64,000 nt of DNA, from NCBI GenBank assembly GCA_000702025.1, contig JNKJ01000010.1:124001-188000 (forward strand), given 5' to 3'. The notes under the pieces were generated by a model. That model worked only from the letters and a program-made list of their open reading frames with translations. It had not been told where the DNA came from and ran no database searches. Source of the DNA: Blautia schinkii DSM 10518. GTDB taxonomy: Bacteria > Bacillota > Clostridia > Lachnospirales > Lachnospiraceae. The position numbers and the translations under genes are program-made. Shown here piece after piece: positions 1 through 7,114 of the stretch. Each line of letters starts with the position of its first letter. The first letter of the stretch is position 1.

Positions 1-16
1 ATTTGTATGTATTCAA

Positions 17-526
17 ATGCTCCAAACAATAAGAAAAAACACATTCGTTCCTGCAGTAAGAACAACTATCCTTTTCATTGCTGCGGTCACAGGCACAGTC
101 ATCGGTATTTGGATACTGGACGTTCATATCCAAATCCCCAGGGAAATGCTTCCTTCCAGGTGGTCGGACTTTGAGTTTTGGTCAGATTTATGGAAACGTA
201 TTATTCAGGATGTATCTCTGCTTTTGAAAACAGAAAAAAGTGAAATGGTCCTCCATGATTACCACAATTTCCTGAAAACCGGAGGCTGCAGCATAGCCGC
301 GGCAATTCTGGGATGCATCTCATTCAGCAACCTGCACATAAAAAACAGCATAATCCTCTGGACAGCATCCGCAGCCTCCATGATACTTACATATCTGTTT
401 TTCACAACAAACATCCAGAGCAGCGTGAGCCTGACAAATAACCGAATCCTATGGCTGCTGATGCCCGCGTGCTTCATCATGAACTATATCAGCTACCACT
501 ACGTTTTCATCGCTTCGCATAGATAG
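17..526 (+). CDS. Hypothetical membrane protein, possibly 5'-incomplete
   Basis: I do not recognise this protein. The 169 residues contain about four hydrophobic stretches (roughly residues 15-33, 92-107, 112-130 and 143-163), with a charged segment between the first and second, so it is probably an inner-membrane protein. The reading frame is open to the left window edge with no stop before the ATG at 17 and no clear ribosome-binding site, so the real start may lie outside the window. A membrane-spanning subunit of a transporter is possible but nothing in the sequence proves it. Confidence 0.5.
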   Translation: MLQTIRKNTFVPAVRTTILFIAAVTGTVIGIWILDVHIQIPREMLPSRWSDFEFWSDLWKRIIQDVSLLLKTEKSEMVLHDYHNFLKTGGCSIAAAILGCISFSNLHIKNSIILWTASAASMILTYLFFTTNIQSSVSLTNNRILWLLMPACFIMNYISYHYVFIASHR

Positions 527-533
527 TCGCTTT

Positions 534-569
534 TAACGGTAGATTCTTAACGGTAGATTCTTAACCGTT
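534..569. repeat. Short 14-bp tandem repeat
   Basis: The 14-bp unit TAACGGTAGATTCT occurs twice head to tail (534-547, 548-561) and is followed by a partial inverted copy (TAACCGTT). It lies just after the membrane protein stop codon. It could be replication slippage or a protein-binding site; there is no evidence for either. Confidence 0.6.
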
Positions 570-671
570 GACTTATCCAATATCATCACATTCAAATATT
601 TATTTTTCGATTTCCAGTATCAAACCGGCGAAAACTACAAACCTTACGATGGGGCGAAAACGTAGAGGAAA

Positions 672-763
672 GTGAGGATAGGGGCGATGGGTGCGGGGTT
701 TGTCAGGCAGATTTTGCGGCACATCTGCCTGACAACCCCCGCACCCATCGCCCCTATCCTCAC
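672..763. repeat. Long near-perfect inverted repeat (element A)
   Basis: Two 41-bp arms (672-712 and 723-763) are complementary with a single mismatch around a 10-nt loop. The 3' arm abuts a 27-bp box and promoter that drive the mutS2-like gene. The arms contain purine-rich runs, GTGCGGG and TTGTCAGGCA, and TTTTGCGG at the loop. The same words recur in the same order in the element at 49488-49907, and GGGGCGAAAACGTAG just outside (655-669) matches the complement of the second element near 49725-49740. This points to a dispersed intergenic repeat family rather than a simple terminator. Confidence 0.8.
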
Positions 764-831
764 CGTTCAACAACTTTCCGGGGAATCCCATCAAAATCCC
801 ATTTGACAAAACTGCATTCAGCGTTTATAAT
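763..831 (+). promoter_or_regulatory. 27-bp box plus consensus promoter for the mutS2-like gene
   Basis: The promoter is a perfect sigma-70/SigA match: TTGACA at 803-808, 17-bp spacer, TATAAT at 826-831. Starting 40 bp before the -35 is a 27-bp box (763-789, beginning CCGTTCAACAACTTTCCGGG and ending AATCCC). The same box precedes the purF promoter at the same 40-bp distance and, in diverged form, the glnN promoter at 51 bp. I infer an activator or architectural protein site, since position and phase are kept while intervening bases differ. Confidence 0.75.
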
Positions 832-1212
832 TCAAAAAACAACAGTTAAGAAATGAGGTGTCTTTTTGCTGAGGGTTTTCGTAACCAACATTACAAAATA
901 ATCGAATAAAACCGAATAATTTGTAAGGATAGTCTATCGTTTCCCGATACCCTATCCTTGTATCAGTGTACCCAAATACCAAAACACCTGATACATACGT
1001 TTACGAACCCTTACTACACACTTCCAATACAACCAAATAAACAGAAAAACTGTCATCCCGCTGCCTTTTGCAGACGGCTCGTTTCAGTACCTCCGTTTAT
1101 TTTCCTTCTCATGAAGGCCGCAGAAGTCGTATACCCGTTCGGGGCGTATGTATCTGTGGTTATTTTTTTGCAAATATTTATCAGAGAGGAAAAAAATAAG
1201 AGAGGAAAAAAC
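832..1212 (+). other. Long untranslated leader with hairpin
   Basis: About 375 nt separate the promoter at 803-831 from the ATG at 1213. The only structure I see is a hairpin at 925-959: AAGGATAG pairs with CTATCCTT, and TATCG with CGATA inside. It lacks a following U-run, so it is not an obvious terminator. The frame of the downstream gene is open back to a TTG at 958, but the residues encoded there do not resemble the MutS family and no ribosome-binding site precedes them, so I treat the stretch as leader. Confidence 0.5.
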
Positions 1213-3135
1213 ATGAACAATAAATCATTAGAAACCATCGGATATTACAATATATTAGAAAAACTAAAAGAATGCGCCTCCACAGAAAAAGCCAAAATCA
1301 ACATCACTCAAATGCAACCGCTCCTGTCAGAGACACATTTGCGTAAGCAGCTCCGCGATACCACAGAAGCCAGAGCAATGCTGGAGCTTTCCGGCACGCC
1401 GCCCATTCCAGCCATGGAGCATGTGGAGGAATACGTGCATAAGGCAGTGACGGGCGACATGCTTTTGCCCGAGCAGCTCGAAGAACTGGGCATGTTCCTG
1501 AGTGCTGTGCGGCGCTTAAAATCCTATCTGCTAAGAGGAGAGGAGGGACAGATCAGTCTTGCCTTTTATAACCGGAATCTTATCTTTCCCGGGGAATTGC
1601 AGGAAGAAATCGAGCGTTGCATCAGAAAGGGAAGAGTAGATGATTACGCCTCTTCATATTTAAAAGATATCCGGAAACAGCTGCAGCTTTTGGAAGAAAA
1701 GCTAAGCGAGCGGGCGGAACGTGCCCTGAGAACAAACAAGCAGTATTTAAACGATTCATTTGTAGTCACCAGAAACGGAAGATTCTGCATTCCTGTGAAA
1801 AAAGAATGCAGGTCCATGGTTCCGGGGAGTGTTGTGGAGCAGTCCTCCACAGGAGCCACGCTGTTCATCGAACCGGAAGCGGTTGTGAACCTACGGGAGG
1901 AATTGGAGATATATAAAATCGAAGAGGATGCGGAGGAGCGTAAAATACTATACACGCTCACAAATATGACGGCTGAAAAAGAAGCCGAGCTGCTGGAAAA
2001 CATCCGTGTAATCGAAAAGTTGGATTTTATGTTCGCCAAAGGAAAACTGAGCCTGGACATGGACGGTATCGAGCCGAAAATCAACCTCGAACAATACATG
2101 GAGATAAAAAAGGCCAGACATCCTATGCTGGAAAAGGAAAGCTGTGTCCCTCTGGATTTTCAGATTGGCAGAGGGACCCGAGGCGTTATTATCACTGGTC
2201 CCAATACAGGCGGCAAGACGGTAGCCATCAAAACTGTGGCTTTAATGAGTGCCATGGCTTGTTCAGGCCTGCATGTTCCGTGTAAAAAAGCGGACATTTG
2301 TATGCAGAATCAGATTCTATGCGATATCGGGGACGGTCAGAATATCTCAGATAATTTGTCAACGTTCTCAGCCCATATTAAGAACGTACTGCATATTTTG
2401 AGGCGTGTAACCCCTGACAGTCTTGTGATCATGGATGAATTAGGTTCGGGCACAGACCCGCAGGAGGGGATGGGAATTGCTGTTTCTATACTGGAAGAGC
2501 TGCGCAGGAGCCAAGCTCTTTTCCTGGTGACGACCCATTATCCCGAGGTAAAGGAATATGCGGACAGATATGAGGATGTAGTAAATGCAAGGATGGAATT
2601 TGACCGGGACAGCCTGAAACCCTTATACCGGCTGCGTGTGGGAGAGGCTGGGGAGAGCTGTGCGCTGTATATCGCGAAGCAGCTGGGCTTTCCTGATAAA
2701 ATGCTGATATCAGCAGCAAAAGAGGCTTATGGGGAAAAGAGCGAGGCTCTGATTCATGCCATGAAACTCAAGGAAAACAGCCGGAAGCTTGAAAGAACGC
2801 ATGCTCCGCGCATTGAGAGGGCTGCCGTGATAAAGAGCAATATGGATATCATGCAGAAATTCTCAAGAGGGGACAGCGTAACGATACTGCCTGATGGGAA
2901 AATCGGGATTGTGGCCAAGCCGGCAGACAAGAATGGAAATGTCCTGGTCCAGTTCAGAAATGAGAAGCTGCTGTTCAGCCATAAGCGATTGAAGCTAAAA
3001 GTTGCGGCTTCGGAGCTTTACCCGGAGGATTATGATTTTTCTATCATCTTCGACACGGTTGAGGTAAGAAAGGCAAGACATGAAATGGGCAGGCATCATG
3101 TGGAAGGTCTGGAGATAGAAGTAGACGAATATTGA
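1213..3135 (+). CDS. MutS2-like DNA mismatch/recombination ATPase lacking Smr domain
   Basis: The 640-residue protein has the MutS core (lever/clamp helices about 1-310) and ABC-type ATPase about 310-540, with Walker A GPNTGGKT at 329-336 and Walker B IMDELGSGTD around 405-414. MutS2 is normally about 780 residues with a C-terminal Smr endonuclease domain; here the chain ends after a short beta-rich segment, so no nuclease is present. MutS2 proteins act on recombination intermediates and collided ribosomes rather than mismatches; which applies to this short form is unknown. The start at 1213 follows AGAGAGGAAAAA. It is transcribed alone from the promoter at 803-831. Confident of family, not of role. 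Confidence 0.85.
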   Translation: MNNKSLETIGYYNILEKLKECASTEKAKINITQMQPLLSETHLRKQLRDTTEARAMLELSGTPPIPAMEHVEEYVHKAVTGDMLLPEQLEELGMFLSAVRRLKSYLLRGEEGQISLAFYNRNLIFPGELQEEIERCIRKGRVDDYASSYLKDIRKQLQLLEEKLSERAERALRTNKQYLNDSFVVTRNGRFCIPVKKECRSMVPGSVVEQSSTGATLFIEPEAVVNLREELEIYKIEEDAEERKILYTLTNMTAEKEAELLENIRVIEKLDFMFAKGKLSLDMDGIEPKINLEQYMEIKKARHPMLEKESCVPLDFQIGRGTRGVIITGPNTGGKTVAIKTVALMSAMACSGLHVPCKKADICMQNQILCDIGDGQNISDNLSTFSAHIKNVLHILRRVTPDSLVIMDELGSGTDPQEGMGIAVSILEELRRSQALFLVTTHYPEVKEYADRYEDVVNARMEFDRDSLKPLYRLRVGEAGESCALYIAKQLGFPDKMLISAAKEAYGEKSEALIHAMKLKENSRKLERTHAPRIERAAVIKSNMDIMQKFSRGDSVTILPDGKIGIVAKPADKNGNVLVQFRNEKLLFSHKRLKLKVAASELYPEDYDFSIIFDTVEVRKARHEMGRHHVEGLEIEVDEY

Positions 3136-3166
3136 AAACGTATTGAAGTAAAGGATACTATTGAGA

Positions 3167-3207
3167 AGCTGTCGTTTCGCGACATACTTATCGTTGAGGC
3201 GACAGCT
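3167..3207. terminator. Hairpin between converging mutS2-like and spo0A-C genes
   Basis: AGCTGTCG (3167-3174) is perfectly complementary to CGACAGCT (3200-3207), with a 25-nt loop that can fold further. It sits in the 87-bp gap between convergent genes, where a bidirectional terminator is expected, but it lacks a U-run on either strand, so the call is tentative. Confidence 0.4.
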
Positions 3208-3222
3208 CCATGGCATTAAGCA

Positions 3223-3561
3223 TTAATCCCGGGTCCCTGTCAGGAAGGCGCATAAATAAAATATGAGCTCTTTGGGTGTGGGCTTTTCAAAGAGAGTTCG
3301 TCCGGCTATGCTTTCCAGGCGTTTCCGGTCTCCATAGTCCCAGCAGTCATCGGCAGCTCTTGCAACATTGCGGGATATTGCTTTTGTAGATACGCCGGTC
3401 TCGTTGGCAACCAGGGGATAAATCTGCCGTTCAAGACTGAAATAGGCATAGAATTCCACCTGGCAGCTGTAATATACAACCAGTGCCAGGTGGTAATAGC
3501 TCTTATTGCAGGGATGGCCGGCAATTGACCATATAACTGATAAAACATCCTTTAGTACCAT
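3223..3561 (-). CDS. Stand-alone Spo0A C-terminal-type DNA-binding protein
   Basis: The 112 residues align by eye with the effector domain of the sporulation master regulator Spo0A: residues about 10-105, including the block IYPLVANETGVSTKAISRN (the helix-turn-helix) and the following ARAADDCWDYGDRKRLES, which matches the Spo0A pattern of helices after the recognition helix. The receiver domain is absent, so the protein cannot be controlled by the phosphorelay in the usual way. The ATG at 3561 is preceded by a strong AGGAGGTG. Upstream lie three helically phased TGTCTAA/TGTCCAT motifs resembling 0A boxes, which suggests binding at its own promoter. It may modulate Spo0A-type promoters; this is inference. 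Confidence 0.75.
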   Translation of the reverse strand: MVLKDVLSVIWSIAGHPCNKSYYHLALVVYYSCQVEFYAYFSLERQIYPLVANETGVSTKAISRNVARAADDCWDYGDRKRLESIAGRTLFEKPTPKELIFYLCAFLTGTRD

Positions 3562-3623
3562 GATAACACCTCCTCTTTAGCAAATACATTATTATTGCGT
3601 AAAAAAGAGAAACAAAGGTGTTA

Positions 3624-3661
3624 ATGGACATATTTAGACATATTAATGACTATTTTAGACA
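3624..3661 (-). promoter_or_regulatory. Phased 0A-box-like motifs upstream of the spo0A-C gene
   Basis: Read on the minus strand, TGTCTAA occurs at 3655-3661 and 3634-3640 and TGTCCAT at 3624-3630. Start-to-start distances are 21 and 10 bp, so all lie on one face of the helix. The Spo0A box consensus is TGNCGAA, one base away from TGTCTAA. They sit 60-100 bp upstream of the gene for a Spo0A-type DNA-binding domain. Confidence 0.4.
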
Positions 3662-3691
3662 TAAAATGTATGTGTTACGACAGTGAAACAG

Positions 3692-3731
3692 CCAACAGCC
3701 CGTACCCCTTGTGGGGATATCGGGCTGTTGG
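3692..3731. terminator. Strong hairpin, terminator-like
   Basis: CCAACAGCCCG (3692-3702) pairs with CGGGCTGTTGG (3721-3731), and the interior contains a second pairing CCCC/GGGG. It lies between the divergent control region of the spo0A-C gene and the end of the small minus-strand gene at 3798. No long U-run follows on either strand. A terminator for the minus-strand gene at 3798-4004 is the simplest reading. Confidence 0.45.
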
Positions 3732-3797
3732 TTTGTGCCGTTTAAGTCTTTTCAGGCTTTTCGGCAAAGAGAGTAGAGAGTGTGCAGGGCACACGAG

Positions 3798-4004
3798 TTA
3801 GATGAGGTGCTGCACTCGTGAGTCTCGGTCATCAAACATGGATTCCACGTAGTCACGCATTTGATTATGGGAGGTCACCTGTCGTGCGCCGTTTATAACG
3901 GAATCCTGTTCCTGTTTGGAGAGATGCGAGAAACGATTGAGGATATCGGAGTGCATTGCCAGCTCCATCGTAAAGCCGATGGGCAGTTCGCGATTGTCTA
4001 TCAT
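3798..4004 (-). CDS. Small conserved hypothetical protein (68 aa)
   Basis: The frame extends further upstream, but the ATG at 4004 is preceded by GGGGTGAT at good spacing and the protein then begins MIDNRELPIGFTMELAM. I recall small Clostridia proteins with the same layout (N-terminal LPIGFxMALA block, then a helical part with SxxEQxxVIxGxxxVxSxxEM and an acidic tail), with no known function. It appears soluble and helical, with no cysteine pair or membrane segment. It is monocistronic. Confidence 0.6.
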   Translation of the reverse strand: MIDNRELPIGFTMELAMHSDILNRFSHLSKQEQDSVINGARQVTSHNQMRDYVESMFDDRDSRVQHLI

Positions 4005-4185
4005 GTTTATCACCCCGCAATTAGTATGAGCAGGCGCGGTCATATTTATGCAGAGTAAATTACTGGGAAATATTTGTATTGTAAGAAGATAAAATTTTGC
4101 TTCATATAGAGATAGGAAGTATAAACAGGAGTGCGCTGAAATCAAAATGTATCAAAAAGTAACGATTATTACATTAAAGTGTCGA

Positions 4186-4214
4186 TTGACATCACACAAT
4201 TCCTCCTATACAAT
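4186..4214 (+). promoter_or_regulatory. Promoter of the MATE gene pair
   Basis: TTGACA at 4186-4191, a 17-bp spacer and TACAAT at 4209-4214 form a near-consensus housekeeping promoter. It ends 42 bp before the GTG at 4257, which supports that start over possible upstream codons inside the promoter. Confidence 0.75.
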
Positions 4215-4256
4215 GGTAAACAGAGCAAAAATGAGAGAGAAGAGAGGAGGATTCAT

Positions 4257-5624
4257 GTGAAGAACAACATGAATGAACAGGAAAATAAGATGGGAGTCAT
4301 GCCTATCAACAAGCTATTGATATCTATGTCCGTGCCGATGATGCTGTCCATGCTTGTGCAGGCTTTGTACAATGTCGTGGACAGTATGTTTGTTGCACGG
4401 TTAAATGAGAATGCTCTGACCGCGGTTTCGCTGGCTTTCCCGGTGCAGAACCTGATGATCGCAGTGGGAGCGGGCACGGGAGTTGGTGTGAATGCCTTGG
4501 TATCACGGTCTCTGGGCGAAAAGAATACGGAATACGCGAATAAGGCGGCTAACAATGGTATTTGGCTGTCGATATTTAGTTTTTTGGCCTTTGCAGTGCT
4601 GTCAGCATTTTTCAGCCACACATTTTTTGCGGTTCAGACAAGTAATGCGCAGATTCTTTCGTATGGTGTGAGCTACGTGCGGATTATCGGAATCATGTCC
4701 TTTGGTATTTTCATGCAGTTTATCTTTGAACGTCTGCTCCAGTCAACGGGGAAGACTTTTTACACAATGATCACCCAGTCGTTGGGGGCGGTTATCAATA
4801 TCATTCTGGACCCGATTATGATTTTCGGACTTTTCGGATTCCCGCGGCTGGAGGTGGCCGGAGCGGCACTTGCCACAGTGGTGGGGCAGATCGTTGCCGC
4901 CTGTCTTGCATTTTGGTTTAACAGGAAAAAGAATCCGGAGCTTCATGTGTCTCTTAGAAGGTACAAGCTATCAGGCAGGGTGGTACGCGGTATTTACAGC
5001 GTGGGTATTCCATCCATTATTATGGCTTCTATCGGTTCTGTGATGACCTTTGGAATGAATAAGATTCTTATGGCTTTTACCTCCACGGCAACGGCAGTAT
5101 TCGGTGTTTATTTTAAGCTTCAGAGCTTTGTGTTCATGCCTGTGTTCGGGCTTAATAACGGAATGGTGCCTATTGTATCATACAATTTCGGGGCAAGGAA
5201 GCCCGACAGGATTAAAAAGACTATCCGTCTCAGTATTACCTATGCAGTGTGTATTATGCTCATCGGTTTCGGAGTTTTCCAGCTGATGACAGCTCCGCTG
5301 CTTCGTATATTTGATGCGTCTGATGCTATGCTGGAAATTGGTGTACCTGCGCTTCGTATCATTAGCCTCAGCTTCCTGCTGGCGGGCTTCGGCATCATTT
5401 CGTCATCGGTTTTCCAGGCACTGGGACACGGTTTTTTAAGTCTGGCAGTGTCTGTGCTTCGTCAGCTTGTCGTGCTGCTTCCAGCGGCGTTTATCCTGTC
5501 CAGAGTGGGCGGACTTTCAGTTATTTGGTGGGCGTTCCCCATCTCGGAGATATTCTCTGGTACTGTTTGTTTCCTGTTTATAAGGTATGTTTACAAAAAG
5601 GAAATCAACCCGCTTGGCAAGTAA
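4257..5624 (+). CDS. MATE family multidrug/organic cation exporter, first copy
   Basis: About 455 residues with twelve predicted membrane helices in two six-helix halves, typical for MATE (NorM/DinF type) antiporters that expel cationic drugs or metabolites using Na+ or H+. The N-terminal pattern PMMLSMLVQALYNVVDSMFV and the pseudo-repeat in the second half (GLNNGMVPIVSYNFGA) are family hallmarks. The start is GTG at 4257, six bases after AGGAGG; an in-frame ATG at 4269 is the alternative. A second MATE gene follows after 15 bp, so they are cotranscribed. Substrate cannot be deduced. Confidence 0.9.
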   Translation: MKNNMNEQENKMGVMPINKLLISMSVPMMLSMLVQALYNVVDSMFVARLNENALTAVSLAFPVQNLMIAVGAGTGVGVNALVSRSLGEKNTEYANKAANNGIWLSIFSFLAFAVLSAFFSHTFFAVQTSNAQILSYGVSYVRIIGIMSFGIFMQFIFERLLQSTGKTFYTMITQSLGAVINIILDPIMIFGLFGFPRLEVAGAALATVVGQIVAACLAFWFNRKKNPELHVSLRRYKLSGRVVRGIYSVGIPSIIMASIGSVMTFGMNKILMAFTSTATAVFGVYFKLQSFVFMPVFGLNNGMVPIVSYNFGARKPDRIKKTIRLSITYAVCIMLIGFGVFQLMTAPLLRIFDASDAMLEIGVPALRIISLSFLLAGFGIISSSVFQALGHGFLSLAVSVLRQLVVLLPAAFILSRVGGLSVIWWAFPISEIFSGTVCFLFIRYVYKKEINPLGK

Positions 5625-5639
5625 GGGAGACATGGGAAA

Positions 5640-6980
5640 GTGGAAAAGAAAAGTTTTTATCGGTCATTTTTTGCCATGTATGTGGTTCTGGTACTGCAGA
5701 ATGTAATCTCGTTGAGCGTAAATCTGGCGGACAATATCATGCTGGGAGGCTACAGTGAGATATCCCTTTCCGGGGTGGCTGCGGTGAACCAGATACAGTT
5801 TGTATTTCAGCAATTGCTTACGGCTATCGGGGATGGTCTTGTGATTCTCTGCAGCCAATACTGGGGCAAGAAGCAGACAGAACCTATGAAGAGAATTGCG
5901 GCAGTGGCTATGCGCTCGGGACTTGGTATAGCAGTTGTACTTTTTCTAGCGGTAAGCTTCTTTCCGTCTCAGGTTGTGGGGCTTTTCACCACGGATCAGG
6001 CGATTATTGAGCAGGGTGTAAAGTATCTGTTTACTGTCAGATTTACATATTTATTTTTCGCGGTTACCATGACGCTTCTGGCAACTATTCGGAGCGTGGA
6101 GGTGGTGAATATTGCTTTTTACCTCTCGGTTTCCACTCTGGTTATCAACTGCGGCATCAATTATGTGCTGATTTACGGACGTTTTGGTGCGCCGGAATTA
6201 GGGGTGACAGGAGCGGCAATCGGTACCCTCACAGCGAGGATTGTGGAATGCGGGGCAGTGATTTTCTATGTTTATAAAAAGGAAAAGAATCTGAGATTGC
6301 GGCTGAAAGATTATCTTCATACAGATAGGGTTTTGCGCCGGGATTATTTCAAGGTGAGCCTGCCGATGGTGTTTATCCAGGGCTTGTGGGGAGTGAATAC
6401 TGCTATGCAGACGGCAATCCTGGGGCATATGACAGCCAGCGCCATTGCTGCCAATAGTGTGGCATCCACCTTGTTTCTGGTGGTCAAATCCACGGCGGTG
6501 GGGGCTGCGTCCACAGCCTCGGTTATCATCGGCAAGGCCATTGGTATGGGGGATATGAAAGTGGTCAAGTCCTATGCAAAGCGGCTCCAAAAAATGTTTT
6601 TGGTAATTGGAATTATTTCCGGAGTGATTTTATTTTTCATACGAATCCCTGTTTTGGGATTGTACGAGTTGTCCCCTCAGACAAGGGAAATGGCCAACAC
6701 ATTTTTGATTATTTTAAGTGTGGTATGTGTGGGAATGTCCTACCAGATGCCCACAAACAACGGCATTATCCGCGGAGGCGGAAATGCCATGTTTGTGGTG
6801 AAGATGGACCTCATCAGCATCTGGGGGATTGTTATGCCGCTGTCCTTTATCATGGCTTTTGTGGTCAAGGCATCACCGGTTGTGGTGGTGTGCTGCCTGA
6901 ATGCGGACCAGGTATTCAAGTGCATCCCCGCGTTTCTGGAATCAAACTACGGCAACTGGGTGCGTAAGCTTACGCGTTGA
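5640..6980 (+). CDS. MATE family exporter, second copy
   Basis: The 446-residue protein is a second MATE antiporter with twelve hydrophobic segments; motifs include SLSVNLADNIMLGGYS near the N-terminus and the long cytoplasmic loop followed by NSVASTLF. It is clearly diverged from the upstream copy, so it is not a recent tandem duplication. The start is GTG at 5640, preceded by AAGGGAGA. The two genes form an operon from the promoter at 4186-4214. MATE proteins act as monomers, so the pair could give two specificities or a heteromer; the latter is speculation. Confidence 0.9.
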   Translation: MEKKSFYRSFFAMYVVLVLQNVISLSVNLADNIMLGGYSEISLSGVAAVNQIQFVFQQLLTAIGDGLVILCSQYWGKKQTEPMKRIAAVAMRSGLGIAVVLFLAVSFFPSQVVGLFTTDQAIIEQGVKYLFTVRFTYLFFAVTMTLLATIRSVEVVNIAFYLSVSTLVINCGINYVLIYGRFGAPELGVTGAAIGTLTARIVECGAVIFYVYKKEKNLRLRLKDYLHTDRVLRRDYFKVSLPMVFIQGLWGVNTAMQTAILGHMTASAIAANSVASTLFLVVKSTAVGAASTASVIIGKAIGMGDMKVVKSYAKRLQKMFLVIGIISGVILFFIRIPVLGLYELSPQTREMANTFLIILSVVCVGMSYQMPTNNGIIRGGGNAMFVVKMDLISIWGIVMPLSFIMAFVVKASPVVVVCCLNADQVFKCIPAFLESNYGNWVRKLTR

Positions 6981-7087
6981 GTAAGGTCCAGAAGATCTTG
7001 CGTAGGGGCTGAGCGGAGCCTAAGTGGATACTAAGCGGTAATTAGCTGGGATTGAGCACGGCTGTACAGGTAGTAAAGGTCTAAAAC

Positions 7088-7114
7088 ATGGGCTTACTTA
7101 GGCTTTCAGCCCAT
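7088..7114. terminator. Hairpin at convergent gene ends
   Basis: ATGGGCT (7088-7094) pairs with AGCCCAT (7108-7114). It overlaps the last codons of the minus-strand phosphorylase gene and lies about 110 bp past the MATE stop. It may serve as a weak bidirectional terminator; the U-run is poor. Confidence 0.35.

Noticed and set aside
958-1212. N-terminal extension of the mutS2-like gene from a TTG codon
   Set aside because: The 85 extra residues are unlike MutS proteins, start inside a hairpin and lack a ribosome-binding site, whereas ATG 1213 has one.
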